From assembly GCF_001522545.3 (NCBI RefSeq), contig NC_031768.1, positions 87,294,431 through 87,358,430 of the forward strand: a stretch of 64,000 nt of DNA, read 5' to 3'. The translations under genes and the position numbers were made by a program. A model generated the notes under the pieces. That model was not told the DNA's origin. It saw only the letters and a list, made by a program, of their open reading frames with translations, and made no database searches. This stretch comes from Parus major. Its lineage: Eukaryota > Chordata > Aves > Passeriformes > Paridae. Shown piece after piece: positions 11,463 to 22,499 of this stretch (positions are counted from its first letter, which is position 1; each line of letters begins with the position of its first letter).

Positions 11463-13540
11463 GCTGCCACCCCTGCTAGACTGCACCCTGCCTCTGCTGC
11501 TGGGATTTTGTAAGAGGCTGAGTGGGACGCTGCACTGGGGGAGCCACGTCTCTCCTCATCTGCTGCTGCAATGTGAGTTGTTTGCACGCTGGAAGGGTTT
11601 CTCAAGGCATTGCCACCAGGTGCCAGGCAGAACAGCCGTCAACTCTGTCTCGCTTCCAGTCTTCCCTTTCCTTCCTATTTGATTATATTTCTTCCCCTTG
11701 TTCTAACTTTTTCATCCGTTTTTTTTTTTTCCCTGTTCTCTTTCTTTTTCTTTCTTACAGCTTTTTTCTCTCTCATGAACACTTGCCAGTGCTTCTTCCC
11801 TCACTCGCTTGGGCTCCCTTTTTTTTTTTCCTCCCCATCTATTACATCACTCTCCTCCACTCTTCTCCCAAATAAAAAGCTCTCCTTACTTCATGTGCCC
11901 ACCAGACACCTTCTGACTCAGAGACCACCTTCTGCTGGGACTGGTGAAGTCCACACACAAACAGGGACTTCTAGGGACTCCAAACAGTTTGGCAGAAGCC
12001 AGTGCCTGCTTCCTAGTGTCCCAGGGAATGAGGAGCTAGGCAAGAGTTACAGAGATGACAGGAAAAAGAGCAAAAAGACAAAAAAGTGAGGGTGGTGAGC
12101 ACACTGTGTATAATTCCCTTCTCAGCAAATTCCACCGTGCTCGTGGTCAGGGAGAGGTTCCTGCCAGGGCTGTCACAGAGCTATCAACGAAGAGGGAAGG
12201 GTGAGAAACAAGATTCAAAGGGCTCCCTACCCAAGACCTCACTGCACTCTCACTACATTGTCCTTTTTGCTGTTCTCTTTTTGCTGGTCTTTAAAGCTTT
12301 CCCGCGCAGGGCACAGCTGGCAAACAATAAGGAGATGGCAGGGAGGGGAAGATCCTTTTCAAATGTTCCCTTGGAGATTCAGGGCATGAGTTTCACTGTA
12401 GAAGAGAGAAAAGAGAAAAAGTAATTTAAGATCATTCTATCTTCCCAGATCTCTCTCTCTCTCTCCTTGCCCACACTAACACCTTGTCATGATTTAGACA
12501 GTGTGGAGCATTCCCTGTGTCTTTCAGGGAACAGAAGAGCCAAATTTGCACCAGTTCCTGCACAGCTCAGGCTGGACTCTGGTCCCCACCAACGCAATCC
12601 AGTGCTGCTGAAACACACCATGCTCCCTGCCCTTTCAGTCCCAGACTCCCTACCCAAAGTGTTACTAATGCCATTCTGGCACAGAAGGTCTGATCTGCAT
12701 CATCCCTTGCAAATCCAGCCCTGCTACATCCCTTGTTTAAAGCTCTACAGCTCCCACAGCTCCAAAAGTCTTTGGACCTCAGCTTCCCTCTGCCAATGAT
12801 CTGGTTTTTAACCTGCTGCTCCCATCCTGTCCCATCCATGGGTGCATTCCGCCATTCCAACAGTACCCTGCCGTTCCACATTCTTGACACACAAGTCTTT
12901 CAGCCTCATGTTTCTGCTGGAGCAGTTCTGGTCTCCAGAGACCCCCATGGTCACAAACCCAGGGAACAAGACTACAAACCTGTCCCTGAGACTACTTGCC
13001 CTCCCTGGTACTACCAGCTCAGACCCCCTTCTCTGTCTTTATCCATAGGGGACACCCAAGCAGTATACTCCAGGAAGGTACAGGCCTGCTCTATGCCTTA
13101 ACCAGAGCAGATGTAAACTTAGTCTCTAGTGGATGGCTCAGGACCCAAGCCTGAGCTAGTGGCTCAGTTCCCACCCCCCCTTCTTTCTGCTTCTCCCTAT
13201 TTTCTCACCCTCTCTGTGACCACCTGAGGCTTTGCCTCTCCTCCCTGCTCGGAGCAGTTTGCCAGGACTGGATTGGTGATGCCCCCATTCTACTCTCTTT
13301 CATCTTTTCCCCCCCAGTACCACCACTCTTGCAGTTAGGCCTGTGGCCTCTGGAGACAGTTACGGAACTACCCGTCTCTGATAATCCCAGGAGAACGAAT
13401 TTCCTTGCAGCATCTCCTTCTGCCGCCCTTCCCACCCAGCTTGTTCTGGTGGCCCACACTGATCCCTCAACGAAGCTGGAATCCTCCCGCTTCTGCTGGC
13501 TTTGGGGCCCAATTCTGCTTCAAGCTGTGGTCCTCCCGCT
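11463..13540 (-). other. GPR162 5' UTR and probable first intron
   Basis: A weak acceptor (CAG ending at 11500) would give about 37 bases of 5' UTR in the coding exon. Beyond it lie T-rich tracts (11716-11760, 11818-11830) and a CT microsatellite (about 12449-12464). No coding exon was recognised. This most likely is the intron to a non-coding first exon in the CpG-rich block around the assembly gap. Confidence 0.4.
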
Positions 13541-14600
13541 CGCGGAGACCGGAGTGCCCCGGAGCTAACGCAGGATGCCCAGGTCGGGGACACCCGTCCT
13601 CACCTGGCCCCGCTCCCTGTGTGCGCCCCACCGCCCATCCCACCAGCGGGGGACAGCACAGGAGAAGCTCGCGGGGCTGCTGGTGCAGGGGGAGGCGAGG
13701 GAGGGGGGCTCGGAGGGGAAGGTGACCCAGAATGATTGCAAAGAAGCGCGGAGAAAGCCAGGGTGAAGGGATANNNNNNNNNNNNNNNNNNNNNNNNNNN
13801 NNNNNNNNNNNNNNNNNNNNNNNNNNNNNNNNNNNNNNNNNNNNNNNNNNNNNNNNNNNNNNNNNNNNNNNNNNNNNNNNNNNNNNNNNNNNNNNNNNNN
13901 NNNNNNNNNNNNNNNNNNNNNNNNNNNNNNNNNNNNNNNNNNNNNNNNNNNNNNNNNNNNNNNNNNNNNNNNNNNNNNNNNNNNNNNNNNNNNNNNNNNN
14001 NNNNNNNNNNNNNNNNNNNNNNNNNNNNNNNNNNNNNNNNNNNNNNNNNNNNNNNNNNNNNNNNNNNNNNNNNNNNNNNNNNNNNNNNNNNNNNNNNNNN
14101 NNNNNNNNNNNNNNNNNNNNNNNNNNNNNNNNNNNNNNNNNNNNNNNNNNNNNNNNNNNNNNNNNNNNNNNNNNNNNNNNNNNNNNNNNNNNNNNNNNNN
14201 NNNNNNNNNNNNNNNNNNNNNNNNNNNNNNNNNNNNNNNNNNNNNNNNNNNNNNNNNNNNNNNNNNNNNNNNNNNNNNNNNNNNNNNNNNNNNNNNNNNN
14301 NNNNNNNNNNNNNNNNNNNNNNNNNNNNNNNNNNNNNNNNNNNNNNNNNNNNNNNNNNNNNNNNNNNNNNNNNNNNNNNNNNNNNNNCTCCGCTGATCCC
14401 GACGGGCCGCGGCGACGGGGCGGGCAGCGGCCGGCCGTGCTCCCGGAACCGGGCTCGGACATGGCCCAGGCACGGCGGCTCCCCGTCGTGTGCAGCCCTC
14501 CCGCCCCACGGGGCGACGCGGGCCGCCCCCACAGGGCCACTGGCAGGACAAGAAGGCGCCGGCTGCCTTTCCCACAGAGGGATATGAGGAGGCACCCAGG
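13541..14600 (-). promoter_or_regulatory. CpG island around assembly gap, likely GPR162 promoter
   Basis: GC- and CpG-dense sequence flanks the run of N on both sides (about 13541-13773 and 14388-14600). High GC is the usual cause of such gaps in bird assemblies. The position, upstream of the GPR162 coding exon and on a gene whose mammalian first exon is non-coding, suggests the GPR162 promoter and exon 1. That assignment is inference. Confidence 0.5.
13774..14387. other. Assembly gap (614 N)
   Basis: Unbroken run of N. Both sides are GC-rich. Reading frames drawn through it have no meaning. Confidence 1.
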
Positions 14601-17600
14601 CCGAGCGAGATGTGGGGAGGATGGGTGGGAAGTCAGGGGAAAGGCAAAGAGCTGGTGCTGCAAAGGATGCTTGGAGGGCAAGGTGCCCAGGGCATCGGAT
14701 GCCCAGGGTGCCTCAGTTTGCACAGCTGCTGTGGTGGCCTCTTCCATCACCAGCCAACAGCGCGGTCCTACAGACAGGGGAAAAGGGGAAGAGGGGACCG
14801 GAGTGAGAGTGGGAGTAGTGCTCAGAGCAGTGGTTTGGTCATGTCAGAGGGGTAAAGCTCTCCTTCCAGCTGTGTCACCTCAGCCAGGACAATCCTGGCT
14901 AGAAAGTCTTTACAAGACAATAGACATCTCATTTTCCTGTTACCCGTGTTGCTAGTGAAGTGAAGGCACCAATACCTTCTCTGTCTTTATTAATTCTAGG
15001 GCCTGTTGTCTGCCAGTATCTCTGTGCTCCTTTCCTCCATCAGAACTGGGATAGGAGTCCATGTTGGGGGACAGTTAGGGTGCAGCTGCATTAGCACCTC
15101 AGTTTGCATCAGGAGAACATGAACAATTTAGGTGAAAGGACCTGCAAGATGTGCAACAAATGTGCTCTGACAACTATGAGAATTCAGCTTTGCTTTGGGC
15201 TAGGGCTAGTCTGAATAAGTCCCCAGACTTTTACAGTGCGGCCAAAAAGTCTTCATCATCAGCTGTTTCCCTCTACCGATCTGCTCCTGCTTCATCACCC
15301 TGTTTGCTAAAGTAGACCTACGGATCCAGGATCTGCTCAGTTTTATCACCCTGCTGACAGGACAGATTTCATTTATCATTCTCAGTGTTGGCTGAGGTGG
15401 CTCCAAGTGTCTTAGATAACAGGGAATTTCATCTGAGATTTGTCAGATCAGGAGAGGGAGAGACTCCTGAGGAGGAAAGCTGATAGAACTGCTGGTCCTC
15501 AGGCCCAGGGGCAGCAGCGAAGGCAGTTCCAGGGGTAAAAAAGAGATTTGCGTTGCAGTGGCTGTTTTGAGTGGGGGCTCTTTTGGAGACAGTGTGTAGA
15601 ATGAGGAATCACTAGAATAGGTCCAGTTTTGTGTCAGGTAGGCGGTAAGAGATATTTTTGAGAAAGACAGGTGGTGACAATGCTGCCATGATCTGACTAT
15701 TCTTTGGTGTGAGGAACTCCCACAGAGGAACACTCTTGAGGTGGTTCAGCTTAGTGACCAGTGCAGCCACAGCAGAAGCCAAAGATGTGATAAAGGACAG
15801 AAATGCCCCCCTCTCTGTCACTTGTCAACCTGTATCACTTGCAGGAGGTTTATGCCTTGAAGTGCGAAGGTCTGTATCCACAAATGTAAACATCTGTGCA
15901 GCTTCAATCGTGTCATTTGTATGAATTGCTTAATGTGATAACTTCCACATCACTATCCTCTTCTGAATCAGTAGTTGAGTCTCCTTAGCGTTAGTTGTTA
16001 GTTGTTAGTTGTTGTGTGGGTGAATAAATCCTCGTGTTCTCTCAGAGAAACAGCAAACCAAGCTTCCAGCACTTTCTGTACTGTCTGCCTGCCTCCTCTC
16101 CACACAGGAAGGGACAAGCTGCAGCCCAGCATCTCTTCATGGCTTAAGCTACACCTGACAGAGATTGGTGAGCAGAGCTAGATGGGAATAGTCCTCCAGT
16201 CTCAAGGAAGCTTCTCGACTTTGCAAATTAGTCTATTCAAATTAGTAATTACTTGAATGAAAGCAAAAAATGGAAGATTTACTGTGAAGCAGAACAAACT
16301 GTCGGAGGAAGAGCTCTTACCCTAGGGCTGTCACACTCCCAAGCAGATGCTTGTCCATCCATCTCATCTAAATGTATTTTAAAGATTTCCAGACATCTGG
16401 TTTCACTGGTTTTTATAAGATGCACGTTGCAACTGTGTATATGCCGCAAGTTGACAATGTACATGCAAAGGAGCACCAGTACTCAGACCTGGAAATCCTG
16501 AAGCCTCACAGTGCAGAGTTCCCTGGGTATCTAGGAAGTCCAGGCTAGAAGTGTGACCCACACCCCCCAGCAAGACTCATCTCTGAGGAGGGCTCACACA
16601 GCTGGGAGCAATTTTTAATTCCTACAGAGTCAGGCTGTACTCTCTCCAGCAACCTGCTGTCTAAAGCCTCAGCTCACTAAAATAGTCTAAGGCATCCAGG
16701 CCTGAAGAAACAGTACTGTTACAATGTCGGGGTATGAAATGGTTTCTGGAAAAGTTCACTGCATAAAGATCAGTTATTTCTGGACAGCAGCTCTGCAGGT
16801 CCAGGGAAATGCACTTCCCAGAGGTACCTTGGATCCTTAAAGGAACAGAGCTCGTTAACCAAGGAGCAAACAGCAGAGTCCTAAAAGCAGAAGCATTTAC
16901 ACAACAGCCAAATGCACTTCACAGGGTTTTGATGGTTTGCAGCTCTTACTCAGGACTTTGATAGGGACCATGGGAGGTTTCATATGTTTCTCACAGATCA
17001 TGGATGCAATTAAATCCACCCTCAGAGCCCCAACACGGCCTATACAGTCTCCTGTGAGGCTGCATTGGTGTGCTTGCAAGCAGGTTTCCTGGCATCTTTC
17101 CTGGCTCTGTGAGCAGGGTGTGGTTAATGGCTAACAAGAATCCAGCCAAGCATCTCTCTCCAATGACAGCGACTGCAATGTAGATTTGTCATATCCAAAC
17201 CTTAGGTTCTATTTCTAGCACTGTACAGCAAGATGTAGTGAGATTTCTCGGATATTTCATCTGCAAAATGGGCAATTGATAATAGCTCTCATCAGGGGAC
17301 AGATGACTAGTGCTGGTTATGAGCTTCACAGTAATATTTAGGGTTCACAATGTTTAAACTAGGATTTGGACTTGTGGGTTCCTGTTTACCTCTGAATGTT
17401 TTTATTTACACAGCTGGGCACTCTCAAAAAAATCTTTTTCCTCTGTCACATAGATAAATATTTGTATATTGTATTTACCATGAGAAAAGGAATTGCCAGG
17501 GTAGCCTTGTTAAACATTTGATGTTGTGATGCTGCATGCTGTTTTGCAGAGGTGTGTATGTCCTCCTGCTTCCCCCCATCCCCCTTCCCATCCAGTGTAA

Positions 17601-20600
17601 TGCTTTGTGTGTTCTCTTCTGAGTGTTAGGGACCCCTTTTTCATCCCTCTTGCTCTTGTGGCATCACTGATATCCCAGCTCAGTGCATTCCAGTCTGTAG
17701 AAGATGTAAAACTGTCATTTCAGAATTTAATTATGCTGCTTTCCAAAATTACCGAACACTTACTTGTTTGTTCTCATACACAGAAAAGATAATTAGGAGC
17801 TCTTGAATCATTAGTCTGGGAAACCACAATATCTGGAAGGAGCTGAAATTACTTCTTCGCTTTAAATTTGTAACACTGAATTGCAATTTTCATTTTACCT
17901 CCAGCTTCTCTAGGTATGTTTGAGGTTTCCCAAGGCCAGAACAATCACTTAATTCAAAAATAGCCTGGGCTTTCAGGAGCACTGCTGACATGCTGGGTGC
18001 AGCTGGCCCCTGCCAGGGAAGCTCTCTGGCTCCCCTCGTTGTTTCAGGTGGTGTGCTGGCCTCCCTGGAGCCACGGTGCTCATGCAGCCAGCATCACTGT
18101 TACTGCTGCTCCTCTCCAGAGCCCCATCTCCACACAGCACACGGACAAACTCGGAGGAGGGACTTCCCAGCACTGGAGCCCAAAACAGGCACCTTGACAC
18201 GAGCCAGCTGGTGCTGAAACACTGAGGAGCTGGGGTTTCTCCTTTCTTCCTTTTTGATGCCTTGCCAACGAGGCAATCTCTGCCACCACCTCTTATTCTG
18301 CTGTTCTTTGATCCTCCAAATCTGGAAGTACCTCTAAGACTTGGCCAAGCTGGCTGAAAATGAACAGAAGGAGAGCCAAAGGCTTCTTCAGGAGGGATGC
18401 CAAGTAAGGATGCTGACATGCATGAGGCAAAGGCTGTGGTTTGGAGGTGTTGCTCAGAGGTGAGTGCACTTACAAACCCTGGGCTTCCTCCTAGGAAACA
18501 CTCACTTGGGAATGCTCTCAGAAAGGAAACCAGTCCAGGGTTGAGCATCTTGGAAGAGTCTGGTACTCCAACTCTACCCTCACCTTTGAGGAGGGTGGAT
18601 GGAAGCTACTCTTTCCCTGCAACTGTGTTAGGCTGAGTGATGAGCCATTCAAATGGACACTGAATACTGTCCTTCCTCTCCACTCCCCCCACACCTTCCC
18701 ATCCCCAAGATAAAAGGAAATTAGAAGAGGCTGAAGTGCACAGCTTTTCCCCTTCTAGATCTTGGGAACATGCAAAGAAACACACAGGGTCATTTGGCTC
18801 TGAAGGCTGAGGGATGCAAGTGCTTTGCTGCAGAGCCTGCGGGGAGCATGAGTCACATGGATCGCCTCGGCAGATCCGGGCTGACAGCATCCACCAAATC
18901 ACCGCCTCAGCTGCACTCAAAGGGCAGAAATAAACTGGGAAGCAGGAGGGGCTTGAGGAGGTAGCGCTGAGGGATGGGGTTATTTCAGCCCCTGTGTTTC
19001 TAGCTCAGCAGAACTGGACAGGGCAGTATATCCTCAGCTGTGTCCAACCTCCTCCCTCCACTGGAGCGGGGAGGCAGGTCTGTGGATCCTGACTGAGGAC
19101 CATACATTGGAGGTGGGTCCAAAGGACGGAAGCATGTGCTTTTTCCCTTCTGCAGCCCAGAAACACGGGGAACAGTAGTACCAGAAAGATTGAGGTAATA
19201 GGAAAAATCAGCACTCCACGTATTTTTCCAAACTCATGCTTTCTGTGGTATTTCCACATCACTACACAGAGCTCTTACTGACATTGTCATTTTGTATTGC
19301 CATGTATGCCATCATCTCAGGGCTACTCTGATGAGCTGTCACCACATGATAAGTCTGTCATTGTGTTTGCTGCTTTGCAGAGTTGTTTATTGCTGTGGTT
19401 TGTGTCACGCAGAGGCATTAATTCCATTGCATAGTGTAGATACACCCTTGTAACCCCTAGTAAAGGGAGAATTCCTCAACACTTCCTGAGAAGGAGGACC
19501 AGGATACATGGAAAACAGCCTGTAAAGTCCTGGCTTGGGCAAGATATAACTGCACTCCATTCCAGCTTGGGACTCATCTACCTTGACACGTTTTGTTCAA
19601 GCTTGCTCTTACCTGGTTTGAATCTCTACCTCTGTGCTGCCTTGAAGCCCACACTGAAGCTTTCCGTACTGCACTCAGGTGGAAAGCAAAGCCCAACTAG
19701 GCCTGACTCTGTGGATGACTTTTCTCTCAATCAGGGCAGTCCATGCATCTAGGGAACAAAGGAGGTCATCATATGAAAAGACACAGACAGGAGAGCTGCC
19801 AAAAAAAAAAGAGATTTATAAGATTAGAGCCTACAGTGGTTTGTGCTTGCAGGTGAGCTTCAAGTAGAGTAGGGCAGGGTCACAACTTTTGAGATCAGGA
19901 GACCCACTGAGAAATCATGCAGTGCTGAGGATGGCCTGTCATTTTTGTTTCACTCATGCAGACGGGAGAACTGGAAGCTGTGCATCTGTGGGTGCGGCTG
20001 TGCACTTCCAGGCGTCCCAGTGGCACGGTCACATCTGCTGCCGTGCTAACCAGGCCACCGGGAAACAGACGGAGGGACCTTCTGCATCGAAGGCAGGGCT
20101 GTGAGCCTGAGTGCTCTTTGCAGGTGGGTCCCAGCTGTGCTTGGGGACACAGCCCTTGGTCACTTGTGAGGACTCAGTGTGCCCCTTCCAGCCCGTGGAA
20201 GAGAGGAGAGCTGCATCCTGGCTTTGACAGCTGTCAGGCAGCTCAGGCACCTCCGTGTTCTCCGAACCACCCGTGCTGGCATTGTCTGCTACCCATGCAT
20301 TTTATCCTGGACAGGACAGGTTTGATGGACCCTGTGCTGAGAAAAAATTAACTCTATGCTGGCTGAAACTGGGACAAGGTTTTTATTAAGCCCTATTAGC
20401 TTAGTCTTTTATTGTCAGGCTGATTCTCTTGCTGAAAAAAATCAAGGCTGGTGTTTTTTGGTAAAGAGGTGATTGGTTCAGCTGTCAGAACCTCAGGTGA
20501 GCATCTGAACTGCTGGAGATGGCTGCAATGCTAAAGGAGCTCCCAAAAGATGCTCACCCAGCCTGATATTTTGTCCCATCCAGATATCAGCTGGTTCAGG

Positions 20601-22109
20601 ATAATCCCTCTTGCTCCAGATACTCATGTGAGTGAAAAAAGGAGCTGATTTAGGTACTCAAGCAGTTATTTAAGGTGAAAAACTGCAGAAACAGGGGCAG
20701 TTTTTTGTTGCCAAGCAGTTTGGCATGACCATTACGCACCACTGACTTTGCACTCATTTTCCCTCATACAGGTCCTATGATGGACCTGTCCTTAAGCCAT
20801 GATGATGCCTTGTTTGTCAGATTGATGGGCCACAACTGGCTCCTAAGGTGTGCTGGCAGTTCAGGGACAGGACAGGAGCAGGAGGAGCTACTGCATGCAC
20901 CAGGATATGGACCAAGGCTTTTCCAAAATTAATGTAGTCATGTGCATGCAAGCACAAGCTATGGGAAGGGAAGGGAAGGGATGTTAGTGTGGGCCTTTGT
21001 CACTCTTGTCTGAGTGAGGATGATGGTGGAGGAACATGTCTGACACCACTGGGGGCCCACACCTGCTGTCACAGCTGCCTGGGGCTGTGTCCCCACTCCA
21101 GGGGTTGTGGGGTGGAGGATTTCCCCTGGCTCACAGGTGCTGCCTGTGCCGTTGTTGCCGCCTGTCTGTTGTCTGTCAGTGATGCTGGCTGACTGCCACA
21201 CAGAAAATCCCCTTCTCCAGCACCAGGCATCCCACCGAGGGTCTTCACCACAGGGAGCCCTTCCCACATCCCGGTGCCTCTCTGTGCCTGTCCCCAGCAA
21301 GGCCAGCGCAGACAAACAAACTGGGACTGCAGCCAGTGACAGCTGTAGGACCTCAAGGCCTTTTTGACCTGCCACTAGCAGACAGTAGAGTAACTGCTAT
21401 AAACACAAGACTTCTGTGTACATATTTTAACAGCATTTTTCTTTCAGGACATTCTGTCATCTCTGCAGCATGCTTTTAGTTCCATCTGAAATTTCCTGGG
21501 CTTTTCACTCCCTTTTCTCATCTTCTTGAGCCAAAAAAAAAAAGGGTCATTTTGATGAGAAACGTTTCCAGTGGCTTTCTCAGAAGCATCTGCTCTCTGC
21601 AGTGTGGGATTAGGCAGTTCAAGGCTGGTTTGTTCTCCTAGGAAATTACTCTCACCCTCTTCCCAAACTTACCTTCTAGATCAACATTCAGAACTTCTTT
21701 GGGCTCTGACTCCCAGAACCTATTGGCATCCTGAACTGCACTCCCAAAAAAATTAGGTCTGCATTATCCCACTGGTTGTTTTCACTTGTTTCTTGTGTTT
21801 TCACTTGTTTCTTGGCTTGTTATGGAGAGGTGAAACTACAGGCTGAGGGATAGATATGGGGGATCAGATGTGTAGGTCTGAGGGTAAATATGTAGGGCAC
21901 AGATTGCCCAGGAAAGGCAAATGAGCATGGACAGACAGATCTCACAGAGAACAAATAGCTGGTGCATTAAGGAAGGCTCATGGCAGCCAGGGAGGTTGAA
22001 GATAGTGAGAATTAGCATTTCACATCCTAGCTGGAAAGAGAGAAATGTGAATTTGAACCAGACAAGAGTGCCTCAGAAAAAAAGTAGTCCAGCTTGCAAA
22101 AAATAACTC
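14601..22109. other. Intergenic region between GPR162 promoter and CD4 3' end
   Basis: About 7.5 kb with no recognisable exon on either strand. It contains a short GTTAGTT-type repeat (about 15985-16015) and a GGGAA pentamer run (20962-20981). The longest open frame (17973-18548, minus, 191 codons) has no domain, signal peptide or known similarity that I can see. It falls in a moderately GC-rich stretch where long chance frames are expected. Confidence 0.5.
20962..20981. repeat. GGGAA pentanucleotide repeat
   Basis: Four tandem units of GGGAA, perfect. Confidence 0.8.
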
Positions 22110-22124
22110 CCAACCCCAAAGTAA

Positions 22125-22130
22125 TTTATT
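22125..22130 (-). terminator. CD4: Poly(A) signal of CD4
   Basis: TTTATT on plus reads AATAAA on minus, about 370 bases after the predicted CD4 stop codon. It would give a 3' untranslated region of about 390 bases. Confidence 0.55.
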
Positions 22131-22212
22131 GTCGCTCAGGCAGATAAAAGAAGTGCATAAAATTGGTTCCACAAGAAGGTCAAATTAAGTGCATGAACAA
22201 AATACAAGCTTA

Positions 22213-22250
22213 TTATATATATGTGTGTGTGTGTATATATATACATATCT
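22213..22250. repeat. AT/GT microsatellite
   Basis: Compound dinucleotide tract: (AT)n, then (GT)n, then (AT)n, about 85-120 bases downstream of the CD4 poly(A) signal in transcription terms. Confidence 0.8.
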
Positions 22251-22499
22251 TTTGTTCAGCATCTCTCATTATAGAACTGGAGATCAATCATAACCCCTCA
22301 GGGTTTCTTGTCTTGTCCATTGGCTTCTAGCCAGACAGCCTCCCTCCACAGCATTAGACTAGGGGAATGATGAAGGAATAAAGAATTACATTAAAACAGG
22401 AGAAGGAGAGGGAGATGGAGTCACAGAGCACTATGGGCTGCCAGGTGTTTAGGTACAGGCAGAGACTTCATCAATTCTTGTGATGCCAGTGCTGCAGTA

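Noticed and set aside
11463..11486. GPR162 start eight codons upstream at 11486
   Set aside because: The triplet there is GTG, not ATG; the first ATG in frame is at 11462.
13467..14955. Long reading frames of 280-430 codons across 13467-14955
   Set aside because: They pass through the run of N; the residues are unknown and the flanks are GC-rich chance frames.
17973..18548. 191-codon minus frame between GPR162 and CD4
   Set aside because: No domain, signal peptide, conserved motif or splice context; low-complexity Ser/Pro/Gly content typical of chance frames.
19005..19262. 85-codon minus frame with a hydrophobic stretch
   Set aside because: Isolated, no splice partners or conserved motif; hydrophobic runs arise often in T-rich DNA.
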